From Cupriavidus sp. D384 (GTDB lineage: Bacteria; Pseudomonadota; Gammaproteobacteria; Burkholderiales; Burkholderiaceae), in assembly GCF_001652915.1 (NCBI RefSeq), contig NZ_BBQI01000020.1, forward strand, positions 1-57,157: a stretch of DNA of 57,157 bases, given 5' to 3'. The translations under genes were made by a program, and so were the position numbers. The notes under the pieces are model-generated. The model had not been told where the DNA came from, made no database searches, and worked only from the letters and a program-made list of their open reading frames with translations. Positions 34,921 through 43,383 of this stretch are shown here, one piece after another; positions within the stretch are counted from its first letter, which is position 1; every line of letters starts with the position of its first letter.

Positions 34921-35913
34921 TCATTGCGCCGTGAAATGCATGGCGCGCAACAGCTTGCTCTGGCGCTCATGGGATGCCCGGACATCCGCGGCGAGCTCGT
35001 CGGGGGTCGCGGCGGTGCCAACCTCCATGCCAAGATCCTGGATCTGGCGTCGCAGCTCCGGCGACTGCAGCGCGCTGAGCGTCGCATCACGCATCCTGGC
35101 AACCACCGCGGGTGGCACACCCGGGGCGGACCATAGCCCCATCCATCCCACCTCATTGAGTTCGGGATAGCCCAGCTCAGAGAAGGTCGGCACATTGGGG
35201 AGCGCCGATATCCGGTTTGGAAAGGCGACCGCGTAGGCACGCAGCTTTCCCGCCTTGATGAACGGCAACGAGGTTGCCGGACCGTCGAACATCAGCGGAA
35301 CCTGCCCTCCCATGACGTCCTGCAGCGCCGGGGGCGATCCCTTGTAGCTCACGGCGCCGGTATCCAGACCCGCCAGCTGGTTGAACTGCACGCCAATCGT
35401 CTGACCACGCAGGCCGATGCCAAAGTACGCGTAGTCCAGTTTTCCCGGGTTGGCCTTGATATGGCTGACCAGTTCGGCCAGGCTCCTGGCAGGCAGCGCA
35501 GGGTTGCCAACCAGTATCAGCCCCTGCCGCGTCAGCTGCGCGATGGGCACGATATCCCGGAACGGGTCGTAGGACACCTTGATGGCCAGCGGGACTTCCG
35601 AGGCAATGCCCTTCTGGATAAGCAGGAAGGTGTAGCCATCGCGCGGCGCCGACAGCATGGTCTGGACCGCGATGGTGCCGGCGGCCCCCGACTTGTAGTC
35701 GACGATCACCGGTTGCCCGAGGGGACGCTGCAATGCGTGGGCTAGCAGGCGGGCGATGATATCTGCGGTTCCTCCGGGCGGCGCGCCCACCAGAATCCGC
35801 ACCGGCTTCGTTGGCCAGTCGGCGGCATGGACAGCGCTTGCGGCAAACAGCGCCGCGCCGAGCACGGCCGCCCGCCCGAGCGCGCGGCGCGCATGGATGA
35901 TCCAGTGTTGCAT
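34921..35913 (-). CDS. Bug-family tripartite tricarboxylate transporter substrate-binding protein
   Basis: The 330-residue periplasmic receptor has a signal peptide (ALGRAAVLGAALFAASAVHAAD). Bug landmarks are VRILVGAPPGGTADIIARLLA, VSYKGSPPALQDVMGGQV and GKLRAYAVAFPNR. It sits 30 bp downstream of the BKACE gene and upstream of the MDR reductase. Its ligand is presumably the carboxylate that the operon degrades. No tctA/tctB pair is present. Confidence 0.93.
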   Translation of the reverse strand: MQHWIIHARRALGRAAVLGAALFAASAVHAADWPTKPVRILVGAPPGGTADIIARLLAHALQRPLGQPVIVDYKSGAAGTIAVQTMLSAPRDGYTFLLIQKGIASEVPLAIKVSYDPFRDIVPIAQLTRQGLILVGNPALPARSLAELVSHIKANPGKLDYAYFGIGLRGQTIGVQFNQLAGLDTGAVSYKGSPPALQDVMGGQVPLMFDGPATSLPFIKAGKLRAYAVAFPNRISALPNVPTFSELGYPELNEVGWMGLWSAPGVPPAVVARMRDATLSALQSPELRRQIQDLGMEVGTAATPDELAADVRASHERQSKLLRAMHFTAQ

Positions 35914-35943
35914 GACGGTCTCCTTGTCATCGGCTGCGTGTTG

Positions 35944-37002
35944 TCACTGCGTCTTGTGCAGGAAGCCCTGGTTGCCCCCGTTGCGGTTCGGGGCGAAGCC
36001 ATTGGCCCGCAAGGATTCCTCGACGGAGTCATGGAACACGCCAATCTGGCAGATCTCGCGCGCCTGCCTGGCCGTCGCGATCTCCCGGCCCATCTCGCGC
36101 GCGATACGCACCAATTGCTCGATCTGGCTGACAGTGCCCTGCCTGGCGGTGCGCGTCGGGTTCCAGAGAACGTCCTCGGTGCCACACCGCACGTGCAGCC
36201 CCATCGCGATCCCCATCACATTGACCGGCAGCACGTTTCGCACGTTGCTCTCGACCGCGACCACCGCGCCATCCGGCACGGCGCGCATGAAGTTGGCAAG
36301 ACTGTAGATGCTAGGCGTATCCATCCCACCCCCGATGGCGACCCAGTTCAGGACCAGCGGACCCTTGTAGAAGCCCCGGCGCATCAATCGCTCGACCGAT
36401 TCGAAGCTGTTGATGTTGTAGCACTGGAACTGGCTCTGAATCCCGGCGGCAGTCAGGCGCCGCACGTGTTCCTCCACCCACCCGGGATTGGCGGGCACGG
36501 TCATGTTCTTGTAGGCATTGAACAGCGCCATGTCCTCGCGCGAGGTGCCCCGGAAGTCGGCATCCTCGGCGTGGTCGGTGACGTTCATCTGCGCGGTGTT
36601 GACGGTCACCGTCACCTGATCTGGCCTGGGGTCCAGGTCGGCGAGCATGTGGCGGGTATCGTCCGACAGCCATTTGGCGGCCTGCCCTTCGTCTTCTGGG
36701 GCGAACGAGATCGAACCACCCACCTGGATGATCATCTCCGGCACCGCCTCGCGTACGCCGGCAATCAGTTCGTTGAACTTGGACAGCCGCTTGCTGCCCT
36801 TGCCGTCGAGCTCTCGCACATGCAAGTGCAGCACCGTCGCGCCGGCGTCATAGCAATCGACGGCTTTCTGGATCTGTTCGTCCATCGTCAGCGGAATGTC
36901 CTCGGGAAAGTCGGAGGGCACCCAGCCAGGGGCGTAAGGCGCGGCAGTGATGATCAGGGGCGGCTGGTTTTCGGGAAAGAGGTGACCGTCGAGAAAATGC
37001 AT
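35944..37002 (-). CDS. BKACE-family (DUF849) beta-keto acid cleavage enzyme
   Basis: The 352-residue member of the 3-keto-5-aminohexanoate cleavage family condenses a beta-keto acid with acetyl-CoA. It releases acetoacetate and a new acyl-CoA by a zinc-assisted retro-Claisen reaction. The metal-binding HLHVRE (His59, His61, Glu64) is present, as are QVGGSISFAPEDEGQ and GMDTPSIYSLANFM. At 352 residues it is longer than the typical 270-310, with an N-terminal extension and extra C-terminal segment. The ATG at 37002 gives MHFLDGHLFPEN. It is flanked by a TauD-type dioxygenase upstream and a Bug receptor downstream. The acetoacetate product could feed CoA-transferases elsewhere in the genome. The exact keto acid is not predictable. 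Confidence 0.9.
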   Translation of the reverse strand: MHFLDGHLFPENQPPLIITAAPYAPGWVPSDFPEDIPLTMDEQIQKAVDCYDAGATVLHLHVRELDGKGSKRLSKFNELIAGVREAVPEMIIQVGGSISFAPEDEGQAAKWLSDDTRHMLADLDPRPDQVTVTVNTAQMNVTDHAEDADFRGTSREDMALFNAYKNMTVPANPGWVEEHVRRLTAAGIQSQFQCYNINSFESVERLMRRGFYKGPLVLNWVAIGGGMDTPSIYSLANFMRAVPDGAVVAVESNVRNVLPVNVMGIAMGLHVRCGTEDVLWNPTRTARQGTVSQIEQLVRIAREMGREIATARQAREICQIGVFHDSVEESLRANGFAPNRNGGNQGFLHKTQ

Positions 37003-37011
37003 GTCGATGCT

Positions 37012-37047
37012 CCAGGTAATCCAGGCAATCCGGGCAATCCGGGTAAG
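37012..37047. repeat. Four tandem 9-bp repeats between dioxygenase and BKACE genes
   Basis: Four head-to-tail copies of CC(A/G)GG(T/C)AA(T/G) fill most of the 65-bp gap between the BKACE start and the upstream dioxygenase stop. The copies differ at one to three positions. On the mRNA strand they lie just upstream of the BKACE start codon and may affect its translation. Confidence 0.8.
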
Positions 37048-37067
37048 AGTGGCAGGGCGTGGTCGGA

Positions 37068-37913
37068 TCAGTAGGGGATGTCGCCCACGATGCCGGCGCG
37101 TTCCATCTTGCGCGGTGCGGGCCAGTAGTCGTTCAGGGCATAGTGCTGCGTGCAGCGGTTGTCCCATACGGCGATATCGCCCTGCTGCCAGGACCAGCGC
37201 ACCTGGTATTCGGGAATGGTGGCGCGGCTGATCAGGTAGTTGAGCAGCAAGGAAGCGCCCGGCGCCTTGTCGATGCCATGACGCACGTTGGCCGGTGTGC
37301 TGTAGTTGGTGAAATGCGTACTGAAGCCCGCCCCGACAAACAGGATCTTCTCGCCGGTCTCGGGATGGGTGCGCACCACCGGGTGCTCGACCGAAGGATG
37401 CTCCAGTGCCAGTTTCGCCCGGGCCTCGGCGGTCATGACCGCGCCAAAGCTGTGCTCGATGCTCGCCCTGGCACGCAGGCCAATGATCTTCTGCCGGACG
37501 TCCTCGGACAGTTCCTCGTACGCCTTGACCATGTTCACCCAGATGGTGTCGCCGCCAATCTCGGGGCATTCGATGCAGCGCAGTACCGCACCCATGGCCG
37601 GATTGGGGCGCCACAGGCCATCGCAGTGATAATTGTTCTCGTAGCTGTGCGGGTTGTCGCTCCGGTAGATGCGCACAAGGCCCGGATGCTCGGGGTCGCT
37701 CCCCGCCACCGGGTGGTCTTCCAGCTTGCCAAAGCGTCCGGCAAACGCCACGTGCTCGGCACGCGTGATGTCCTGGCGGCGAAAGAAGAGCACCTTGTGC
37801 GCGAGGAGCGCCGCCTTGATCGCCGCGAAAAGCGATGGATCGCGTGACGCCTCGCCCAGATGGACCCCAGAAATCTCGGCCCCGATGGCCGGGGTGATTT
37901 GCCTGATTTTCAT
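37068..37913 (-). CDS. TauD/TfdA-family Fe(II)/2-oxoglutarate dioxygenase
   Basis: The 281-residue non-heme iron oxygenase hydroxylates its substrate while decarboxylating 2-oxoglutarate. The iron-binding facial triad is visible as His96 and Asp98 (NYHCDGLW) and His257 (RCTQHYALND). Arg272 (KMERAGI) is placed to hold 2-oxoglutarate. ECPEIGGDTIWVNM is typical of the TauD/TfdA family. The ATG at 37913 has the better Shine-Dalgarno spacing (AGGAG, 8 bp) than the ATG at 37919. It is the first gene of the operon with BKACE, Bug and MDR genes. Dioxygenase plus BKACE resembles carnitine-type catabolism, but the substrate is unproven. Confidence 0.92.
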   Translation of the reverse strand: MKIRQITPAIGAEISGVHLGEASRDPSLFAAIKAALLAHKVLFFRRQDITRAEHVAFAGRFGKLEDHPVAGSDPEHPGLVRIYRSDNPHSYENNYHCDGLWRPNPAMGAVLRCIECPEIGGDTIWVNMVKAYEELSEDVRQKIIGLRARASIEHSFGAVMTAEARAKLALEHPSVEHPVVRTHPETGEKILFVGAGFSTHFTNYSTPANVRHGIDKAPGASLLLNYLISRATIPEYQVRWSWQQGDIAVWDNRCTQHYALNDYWPAPRKMERAGIVGDIPY

Positions 37914-38010
37914 TGTCATGTCTCCTGCACAGTCCGGTGAATCCGCGGGTTGGTTCATCGTGTTCTGTGCATCCAGTATCTGCAGCCTCCGGCCGACCGG
38001 CTTGCTTATC

Positions 38011-38039
38011 TGGGACATTCATTTGCTAATTTGGGACAT
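38011..38039. promoter_or_regulatory. TGGGACAT direct repeats 21 bp apart upstream of the dioxygenase operon
   Basis: TGGGACAT occurs at 38011-38018 and 38032-38039 within AT-richer DNA, about 100 bp upstream of the dioxygenase start. The 21-bp period suits an AraC-family activator such as the OruR-like protein at the other end of the operon. The same motif also resembles IS21-type subterminal repeats, so a decayed IS end is an alternative. The remaining intergenic sequence up to 38269 shows no gene. Confidence 0.45.
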
Positions 38040-38269
38040 CGGCCGTCTGCCGGCCACCGGCCCCGGGGAGACCTCTGCGCCTGAGCCCCGCCACCCCCGG
38101 GCATGGAGCGGCCGCGCCCAGGCACCGCCCGGTGCGTCGGCTCAGTCCGCCGTCATGGGCGCATGAAAAAGATCGGCATGGCCCACTCCGCCCCCCCCAA
38201 AAGCTCCGCGGTTGGCGCAAAATACGGGTCTTAGCGTGCAATGCACACACTGCCCTCATGGAGATCCCT

Positions 38270-39370
38270 ATGAACACCGTTGTCCAGGCCACTCTGTCCA
38301 TTGAACAGAGTGCGAATCCCGTATCCTCGACCGAGCGCGCCAGCTTGCTCGAGAACCCGGCGTTTGGCCGCGTGTTCACCGATCACATGGCAACCATCCG
38401 CTACACCGAGGGCAAGGGTTGGCACGATGCCAAGATCGGCCCGCACGGCCCCATCCAGTGCGATCCGTCCACGCTGGTGTTCCATTACGCGCAGGAAATT
38501 TTCGAGGGGCTGAAGGCATACCGCCTGCCGGACGGCGGCGGCGCACTGTTCCGCCCGGATGCCAATGCGCGCCGCTTCCAGAACTCCGCCCGGCGCCTGG
38601 CGATGCCCGCGCTTCCCGAGGAACTGTTCCTGGAGTCCGTGCGCGAGCTGGTCAAGCTGGATCGCGCCTGGATTCCGTCAGGCCAGGGCTCGGCGCTCTA
38701 CCTGCGCCCGTTCATGATTGCCACGGAAGTCGTGCTCGGCGTGAAGCCTTCTGCGGAGTACCTGTATTGCGTGGTCGCGTGCCCGGTGGGTGCGTATTTC
38801 AAGGGCGGCGCCTCGGCGGCCGTCACGCTGTGGGTGTCCGACGCCTACACGCGCGCCGCGCCCGGCGGCACGGGTGAAGCCAAATGCGGCGGCAACTACG
38901 CGGCCAGCCTGCTCGCCCAGGCCGAAGCCACGCGCGAAGGCTGCGACCAGGTGGTATTCCTCGACGCCGTGGAACGGCGCTGGATCGAGGAGCTGGGCGG
39001 CATGAACGTCTTCTTCGTCTTCGACGATGGCACCCTGCAGACGCCGCCGCTCACCGGCACGATCCTGCCCGGCATCACGCGCGATTCGCTCATCACCCTG
39101 GCCCGCGACCTCGGCCTGACCGTGCGTGAAGAACCGTACGCGATCGGCCAGTGGCAGGCCGATGCCCAGAGCGGTCGGCTGCGCGAAGCGTTCGCCTGCG
39201 GCACCGCAGCAGTGGTGACGCCGATTGGCAAGGTGAAGGGCCGCGAGTACAACTTCACCATCGGCGACGGCACGGCGGGCGCGACGACGACACGTCTGAA
39301 GGCAGCGCTGGTCGACCTGCAGCAAGGTCGTGCAGCAGACCCGCATGGCTGGTTGAATCGCCTGTTCTGA
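38270..39370 (+). CDS. ilvE: Branched-chain amino acid aminotransferase
   Basis: The 366-residue fold-type IV PLP enzyme interconverts Leu, Ile and Val with their 2-oxo acids. The motifs FHYAQEIFEGLKAYRLPDG, RFQNSARRLAMPALPEELF, YLRPFMIATEVVLGVKPS and GEAKCGGNYAASLLAQAEA (PLP Lys205) are diagnostic of the longer BCAT type. GTAAVVTPIGKVKG closes the active site. The ATG at 38270 follows GGAG at 38260-38263. It stands alone, divergent from the dioxygenase operon, and is followed by a hairpin terminator candidate at 39377-39396. Its placement is probably housekeeping and unrelated to that operon. Confidence 0.93.
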   Translation: MNTVVQATLSIEQSANPVSSTERASLLENPAFGRVFTDHMATIRYTEGKGWHDAKIGPHGPIQCDPSTLVFHYAQEIFEGLKAYRLPDGGGALFRPDANARRFQNSARRLAMPALPEELFLESVRELVKLDRAWIPSGQGSALYLRPFMIATEVVLGVKPSAEYLYCVVACPVGAYFKGGASAAVTLWVSDAYTRAAPGGTGEAKCGGNYAASLLAQAEATREGCDQVVFLDAVERRWIEELGGMNVFFVFDDGTLQTPPLTGTILPGITRDSLITLARDLGLTVREEPYAIGQWQADAQSGRLREAFACGTAAVVTPIGKVKGREYNFTIGDGTAGATTTRLKAALVDLQQGRAADPHGWLNRLF

Positions 39371-39376
39371 CCGGAT

Positions 39377-39396
39377 GTCGGCGTGATCACGCCGAC
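39377..39396 (+). terminator. Hairpin after ilvE, candidate terminator
   Basis: Perfect 8-bp arms GTCGGCGT/ACGCCGAC enclose a GATC apex, 6 bp after the ilvE stop. Only a weak T-tract (CCGTTT) follows, so termination efficiency is uncertain. The next gene is convergent. Confidence 0.65.
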
Positions 39397-39562
39397 CCGT
39401 TTGACGCACCTGCAGTCGCACAAAGCAAAGCACGGAGCGTCCTGGCGGCGGGGGGGAAATCCTCCGCCGACGCATGCTCCGGCGCGTCCAGCCTAATCCT
39501 CGCCGATAGCGCAGCGCCCAGCCGAGCGCCTTCCTGATGAAGAATTCGGGGTTCGGGCGCCT

Positions 39563-40420
39563 TCAACCACCTGACTGAAGATCCTCGAAAATCTGCTCGG
39601 CAAGGAAATCACACGGGGGACGCCTCGACTTCGAACTCCGGGCCAGAATCAGTTCCAGGGGTGGCAAGTCCGGCAATCCGTGCGACCGCCCAAGCAGCGT
39701 CAGATGCGGGGGAATCGCGCATTTGGCCAGCGCGGCAATCGCCAGGCCCGCATCCACCATGCTCAGCAGCCCCAGCAGGCTCGGGCTTTCATAGGACGTC
39801 CGATGGGGAATCCTGGCGCGATCAAGACTGCGGATGGTGTTCTCCCGCGCGACGCTCCCCGGCATGAACACGGCAATCGGCAATGGCCTGTCTTCCCAGA
39901 TCCTTGGGCCGTTCGCCTTGGCTGCCCAGGCCATCGGCTCGTGTCGCAGGAAATCGCCGGATAGCCCCTTGACCCGTGTGCCGCAGGCCAGGTCGACCGT
40001 TCCGTCCTTGACCAGCGGCCCCAGGGCACTGCTGGGCAATCCCATGACCTGGATTTCTACTTTCGGGTAGGAAGCCGAGAACTTCTTGAGCACCGAGGGC
40101 AGCAGCGACGACGCATAGTCGTCAGGGACGCCGATCACGACCTTGCCGGTCACCTCCGGGCGCACCACCGCCGCCCAGGCTTCGTCGCGCAGCGACAACA
40201 TCCGTCTGGCAAACCCCAACAGGACCTCGCCCTCGTGCGTCAACGCGACACTGCGTGCACGCCTCACGAAAAGCTGCCGGCCCAGCGATTCCTCAAGGGC
40301 CTTGATCTGCATGCTGACGGCCGACTGCGACCGGTTGACCGCCTCCGCGGCACGGCTCATGTTGCCGGTCTCTGCAATGGCGACCACGGTCGCGAGCACA
40401 TCATGATCCAGGGTCTTCAT
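39563..40420 (-). CDS. LysR-family transcriptional regulator
   Basis: The 285-residue LTTR has an N-terminal winged helix (LATVVAIAETGNMSRAAEAV then RSQSAVSMQIKALEESLGR, residues 9-47) and a substrate-binding domain from about 90 (GKVVIGVPDDYASSLLPSVL, DLACGTRVKGLSGDFLRHEP). It is divergent from the DUF3422 gene. The 165-bp gap contains a CAATA-N11-TATTG inverted repeat. The effector is unknown. The ATG at 40420 fits the family N-terminus. Confidence 0.93.
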   Translation of the reverse strand: MKTLDHDVLATVVAIAETGNMSRAAEAVNRSQSAVSMQIKALEESLGRQLFVRRARSVALTHEGEVLLGFARRMLSLRDEAWAAVVRPEVTGKVVIGVPDDYASSLLPSVLKKFSASYPKVEIQVMGLPSSALGPLVKDGTVDLACGTRVKGLSGDFLRHEPMAWAAKANGPRIWEDRPLPIAVFMPGSVARENTIRSLDRARIPHRTSYESPSLLGLLSMVDAGLAIAALAKCAIPPHLTLLGRSHGLPDLPPLELILARSSKSRRPPCDFLAEQIFEDLQSGG

Positions 40421-40448
40421 AGGTATCAGGAAAACTGAACGTAACGAT

Positions 40449-40469
40449 CAATATTATGCGTTTTTATTG
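40449..40469. promoter_or_regulatory. CAATA-N11-TATTG inverted repeat: candidate LysR-type binding site
   Basis: The dyad lies 29 bp upstream of the LysR start and about 115 bp upstream of the DUF3422 gene. A T-N11-A type dyad of this size between divergent genes is the usual layout of LTTR autoregulatory sites. The call is inferred from pattern only. Confidence 0.5.
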
Positions 40470-40585
40470 TCGCAATGCCCATGCGATATTGCTTGCACGG
40501 GGGATGGAAAGACGGATGTGAAGGCGCGACCCAGTCGCTCTTTTCATCGCCCCCGCTGCTTTCGCCCAACATCAAGCGCCCCTGC

Positions 40586-41932
40586 ATGAATACCCCAGGC
40601 AAACCCGCCGCCCTACTCGATCATCCCCTGCGTGCCTCGCTGGCCGCGGAACTGCATGCCCGTCCGTTCCTGCGCCTGACTGGCAGCGCGTCGGTCACGC
40701 ACTACGCCATCTACACCGAGAGCAACCCGGCAGTGCATGAGCGCCTGCTGCGCGCGCTATGCGCGGAGACCGGCATGGCCTCGCCGCCGTCGGGCGCCCG
40801 GCACTACGCGGCGCAATCGGCCTTCGGCTGGCATCTGAAGTGGGAGCGACACACCGAATTCTCGACATTTACGTTTGTGGCGCCGCGCAGCGACCGGGCG
40901 TACTTTGACGATCTCGCCATCCGGGGCGTGCCGCCGCAATGGATCGAGATGCTGGGAGGCATGCGCTTTCATGCGTTGCGCATGGAACTGCTGCCGGCCG
41001 GCGCAGGCGAGGCCGTCTGCGCCCATCTGCGCGACTGGCTGGCTGGCCCTACGCTCGTCGGCAGCCACGTGCTGGACGGCGGCAAGGTGTTCAGCGACTG
41101 GAGTATTGGTGCGGACGGTCATATGCGCATCCTTGCCATCGACGACGACTTCCGGGAGGAGCAAGGCGGCAGGCTCCTGCAACGGCTCTACGAGATCGAG
41201 ACGTATCGGATGATGGCGCTGCTTGCCCTACCGGTTGCGCGGAGCATGGGTGGCGACCTTGACGAGATCCACGCCGCGCTCCAGGCGCTCATGCGCAACA
41301 TGAACACGCAACGTGCAGGGGAAAACGACGCGGAACTGCTGGTGCAGTTGACGGATCTGGCCGCCCGGGTGGAGTCGCTCGCCGAGCATGGCGGGCGTTT
41401 CAGCGCGTCGTGGGCCTATGAGCGGCTCGTTCTCGCGCGCATTCAGGAATTGCGGGAGCAACGCATCGAGGGCATGCCGATGATCTCCGAATTCATGGAG
41501 CGACGCTTCGCGCCGGCCATGGAGACGTGCAAGAGCGTCTGGATGCGGCATGAGCAGCTTGCCGCGCGCATTGCCCGCGCCGTGGACCTGCTGCGCACCC
41601 GGGTCAACCTGACCCAGGAGCGCGACGTCACCCGATTGCTCGCCGGACTGGACCAGACCTCGCGCAATCAGCTGCATCTCCAGCACGCTGTCGAAGGCCT
41701 GTCCGTCGCGGCCATCTCCTACTATGTCCTGTCGCTCGCGGCGGCCGGATTCAAGGCGCTGCACGTCATGCATCTTCCCATCGAGCCCGAACTGGCAGAG
41801 GGCCTGCTGATCGCGCCGGTGGTCCTGGCCGTTTTCTTCATTACCAAGCGCAGCCGGACCCGGCATGCCCACGGCGCCCGCCCGGCCCATGCGATCGGTG
41901 CCGCCCCGTCAGCGCCTACCCAGATCCTTTAG
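40586..41932 (+). CDS. DUF3422 family membrane-anchored protein
   Basis: The 448-residue protein belongs to the COG4949/DUF3422 group. Its N-terminal motif is HPLRASLAAELHARPF (about 12-27), with FGWHLKWERHTEFSTFTFV further on. A long helical middle and two C-terminal hydrophobic segments follow (VAAISYYVLSLAAAGFKAL, ELAEGLLIAPVVLAVFFI), then a basic tail. Function is unknown. The ATG at 40586 fits the family start. It is divergent from a LysR gene that may control it. Confidence 0.88.
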   Translation: MNTPGKPAALLDHPLRASLAAELHARPFLRLTGSASVTHYAIYTESNPAVHERLLRALCAETGMASPPSGARHYAAQSAFGWHLKWERHTEFSTFTFVAPRSDRAYFDDLAIRGVPPQWIEMLGGMRFHALRMELLPAGAGEAVCAHLRDWLAGPTLVGSHVLDGGKVFSDWSIGADGHMRILAIDDDFREEQGGRLLQRLYEIETYRMMALLALPVARSMGGDLDEIHAALQALMRNMNTQRAGENDAELLVQLTDLAARVESLAEHGGRFSASWAYERLVLARIQELREQRIEGMPMISEFMERRFAPAMETCKSVWMRHEQLAARIARAVDLLRTRVNLTQERDVTRLLAGLDQTSRNQLHLQHAVEGLSVAAISYYVLSLAAAGFKALHVMHLPIEPELAEGLLIAPVVLAVFFITKRSRTRHAHGARPAHAIGAAPSAPTQIL

Positions 41933-42244
41933 TCTTTCCAACGTTTCAGATCACCTGAAATCATGCTCACTGCCCAGTCCGCCAGCCCCAACCTTCTCGC
42001 CGGCGCGGTCCCTTTCGCATTGCGCCCGCTGACATCCGGCTTTCGCCCGAGCCTGCCCGGATCCGCCCATTTGTCACCGCCGCCGAGAAGGCAACGGACG
42101 CCGACCGAGGTACTGATCGACAATTCCAATGATCGGCCCGATATCTCGGCCATTGCCGTCCTGGGCTACAACTGATCGTCGGCAGACGCAATGACGGCAC
42201 GCGGTGCGCGGGATGGCGTGAAGCATCGGCCAGCCCGCCAGCAC
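41933..42244. other. 312-bp gap after DUF3422, no supported gene
   Basis: A 70-codon frame at 41963-42175 has a Pro/Ser-rich composition, no Shine-Dalgarno and no recognised motif. It is left uncalled. A short minus-strand frame over the same bases is equally unsupported. No clear intrinsic terminator for the DUF3422 gene is seen. Confidence 0.4.
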
Positions 42245-43171
42245 TCAACCCTGATCGGTTTGCAGGAAAAACTCGACGCGCTCGTCGCTTGGGCCGGCTG
42301 CCTCGCCAAATGTCAGCCATCCGTGGCGACGTAGCGCGATCTCGTCACGACGCAGGACGAAGGGCGCCTCACCGTCAACACTGACATGGGTGCCGTTCGA
42401 GCTTCTGTCGACCAGCACATACCGCCCCGCGCGCGGCTCGACGACTGCCTGGAAGCGCGAGGCACGCCGATCCGCGACGACGATGGTCATGCTGCCATCG
42501 CGCCCGAGGGTTACCGGTGCTGACTCCGCGGTCATTTCCACCAGCGTTTCGCGATAACGCAGCGTGAGAAAGCCATATGCGACGGCACGCTGACTCGGCT
42601 CGGCGACCAGGGTGAGGTCGGTCCCCTCTTGCCAGATCGCCTCGAACAGCTCCACGGGCTGATCCCGCCCGCGCACCCGGATCGGATACAGGCTGCGTGT
42701 GCGCTGCTGCACACTGGCCGACAGGTGCCCCACCGTCTCCTTGCTGGTGATGACCTGCCCGCGCGACGCCAGGGTGGTGAGCCGGGCCGCGAGGTTCACG
42801 GTGTCGCCGAACACGTCGCCCGATGCCTCGCGCAGGAGCGGCCCATGGTGCAGCCCGATATGGACTGACATCGCCACCCCGGCCACCGGCGCCAGTTCCG
42901 AGACGGCCAGTTGCATGTCAATGGCTGCCAGCAGCGCCTTGTCTGCCGATGGGAACATGACCATAAGCTCATCGCCGATGGTCTTGATGACCTGGCCCTG
43001 CCAGGCGCCGGCACACGACGTCATCACCCGCATGCAGCGGCCAATGGCGGCCAGGGCCGCTGCGTCGCCCGCCAGTTCGTACAGCCGCGTACTCCCGCTG
43101 ACATCGGCAAACATCACCGACCCCAACGAGGCGTCGCCTGGCGCTTGTTGATCCACCCCAGCCTGGTCCAT
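42245..43171 (-). CDS. Class III nucleotide cyclase with C-terminal FHA domain
   Basis: The 308-residue soluble protein has a class III adenylate/guanylate cyclase homology domain at about 15-185, with both metal Asp residues (Asp23 in FADVSGST, Asp67 in TIGDELMVMF). The transition-state Asn126 and Arg130 lie in FGDTVNLAAR. A C-terminal FHA domain at about 215-305 (VTLGRDGSMTIVVADRRASR, YVLVDRSSNGTHV) should bind phosphothreonine. All catalytic positions appear intact. It is divergent from, and 212 bp away from, a second cyclase-domain protein. FHA-cyclases are usually controlled by Ser/Thr kinases, none of which is in the window. Confidence 0.92.
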   Translation of the reverse strand: MDQAGVDQQAPGDASLGSVMFADVSGSTRLYELAGDAAALAAIGRCMRVMTSCAGAWQGQVIKTIGDELMVMFPSADKALLAAIDMQLAVSELAPVAGVAMSVHIGLHHGPLLREASGDVFGDTVNLAARLTTLASRGQVITSKETVGHLSASVQQRTRSLYPIRVRGRDQPVELFEAIWQEGTDLTLVAEPSQRAVAYGFLTLRYRETLVEMTAESAPVTLGRDGSMTIVVADRRASRFQAVVEPRAGRYVLVDRSSNGTHVSVDGEAPFVLRRDEIALRRHGWLTFGEAAGPSDERVEFFLQTDQG

Positions 43172-43383
43172 GCCGGATCTCGTCCTGGTCCACATCGCCC
43201 GGCATCCGTGCCGGGCCCTCCTGCGCGCGCTGCAAGGGGGGCCACGCCAACCCGTGCGAGTCTGCACAGGAATTCTGGCACCGCGACCCCGGTAGCTCAA
43301 CCCGAAAACGCACGCCCTGCCTTGCTCGCGGCACAGATCCCGCGTCTAATGAATGGATCCGGAGCATGCAGGTGGGAGGCGAT

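Noticed and set aside
37914..38018. N-terminal extension of the TauD-type protein (MSQISK...)
   Set aside because: The extension is not conserved in the family, overlaps the TGGGACAT repeats and lacks a ribosome site. The ATG at 37913 is better.
41963..42175. 70-codon frame after the DUF3422 gene
   Set aside because: It has no Shine-Dalgarno, a Pro/Ser-rich product and no RiPP-like leader or partner enzyme, so it is not called.
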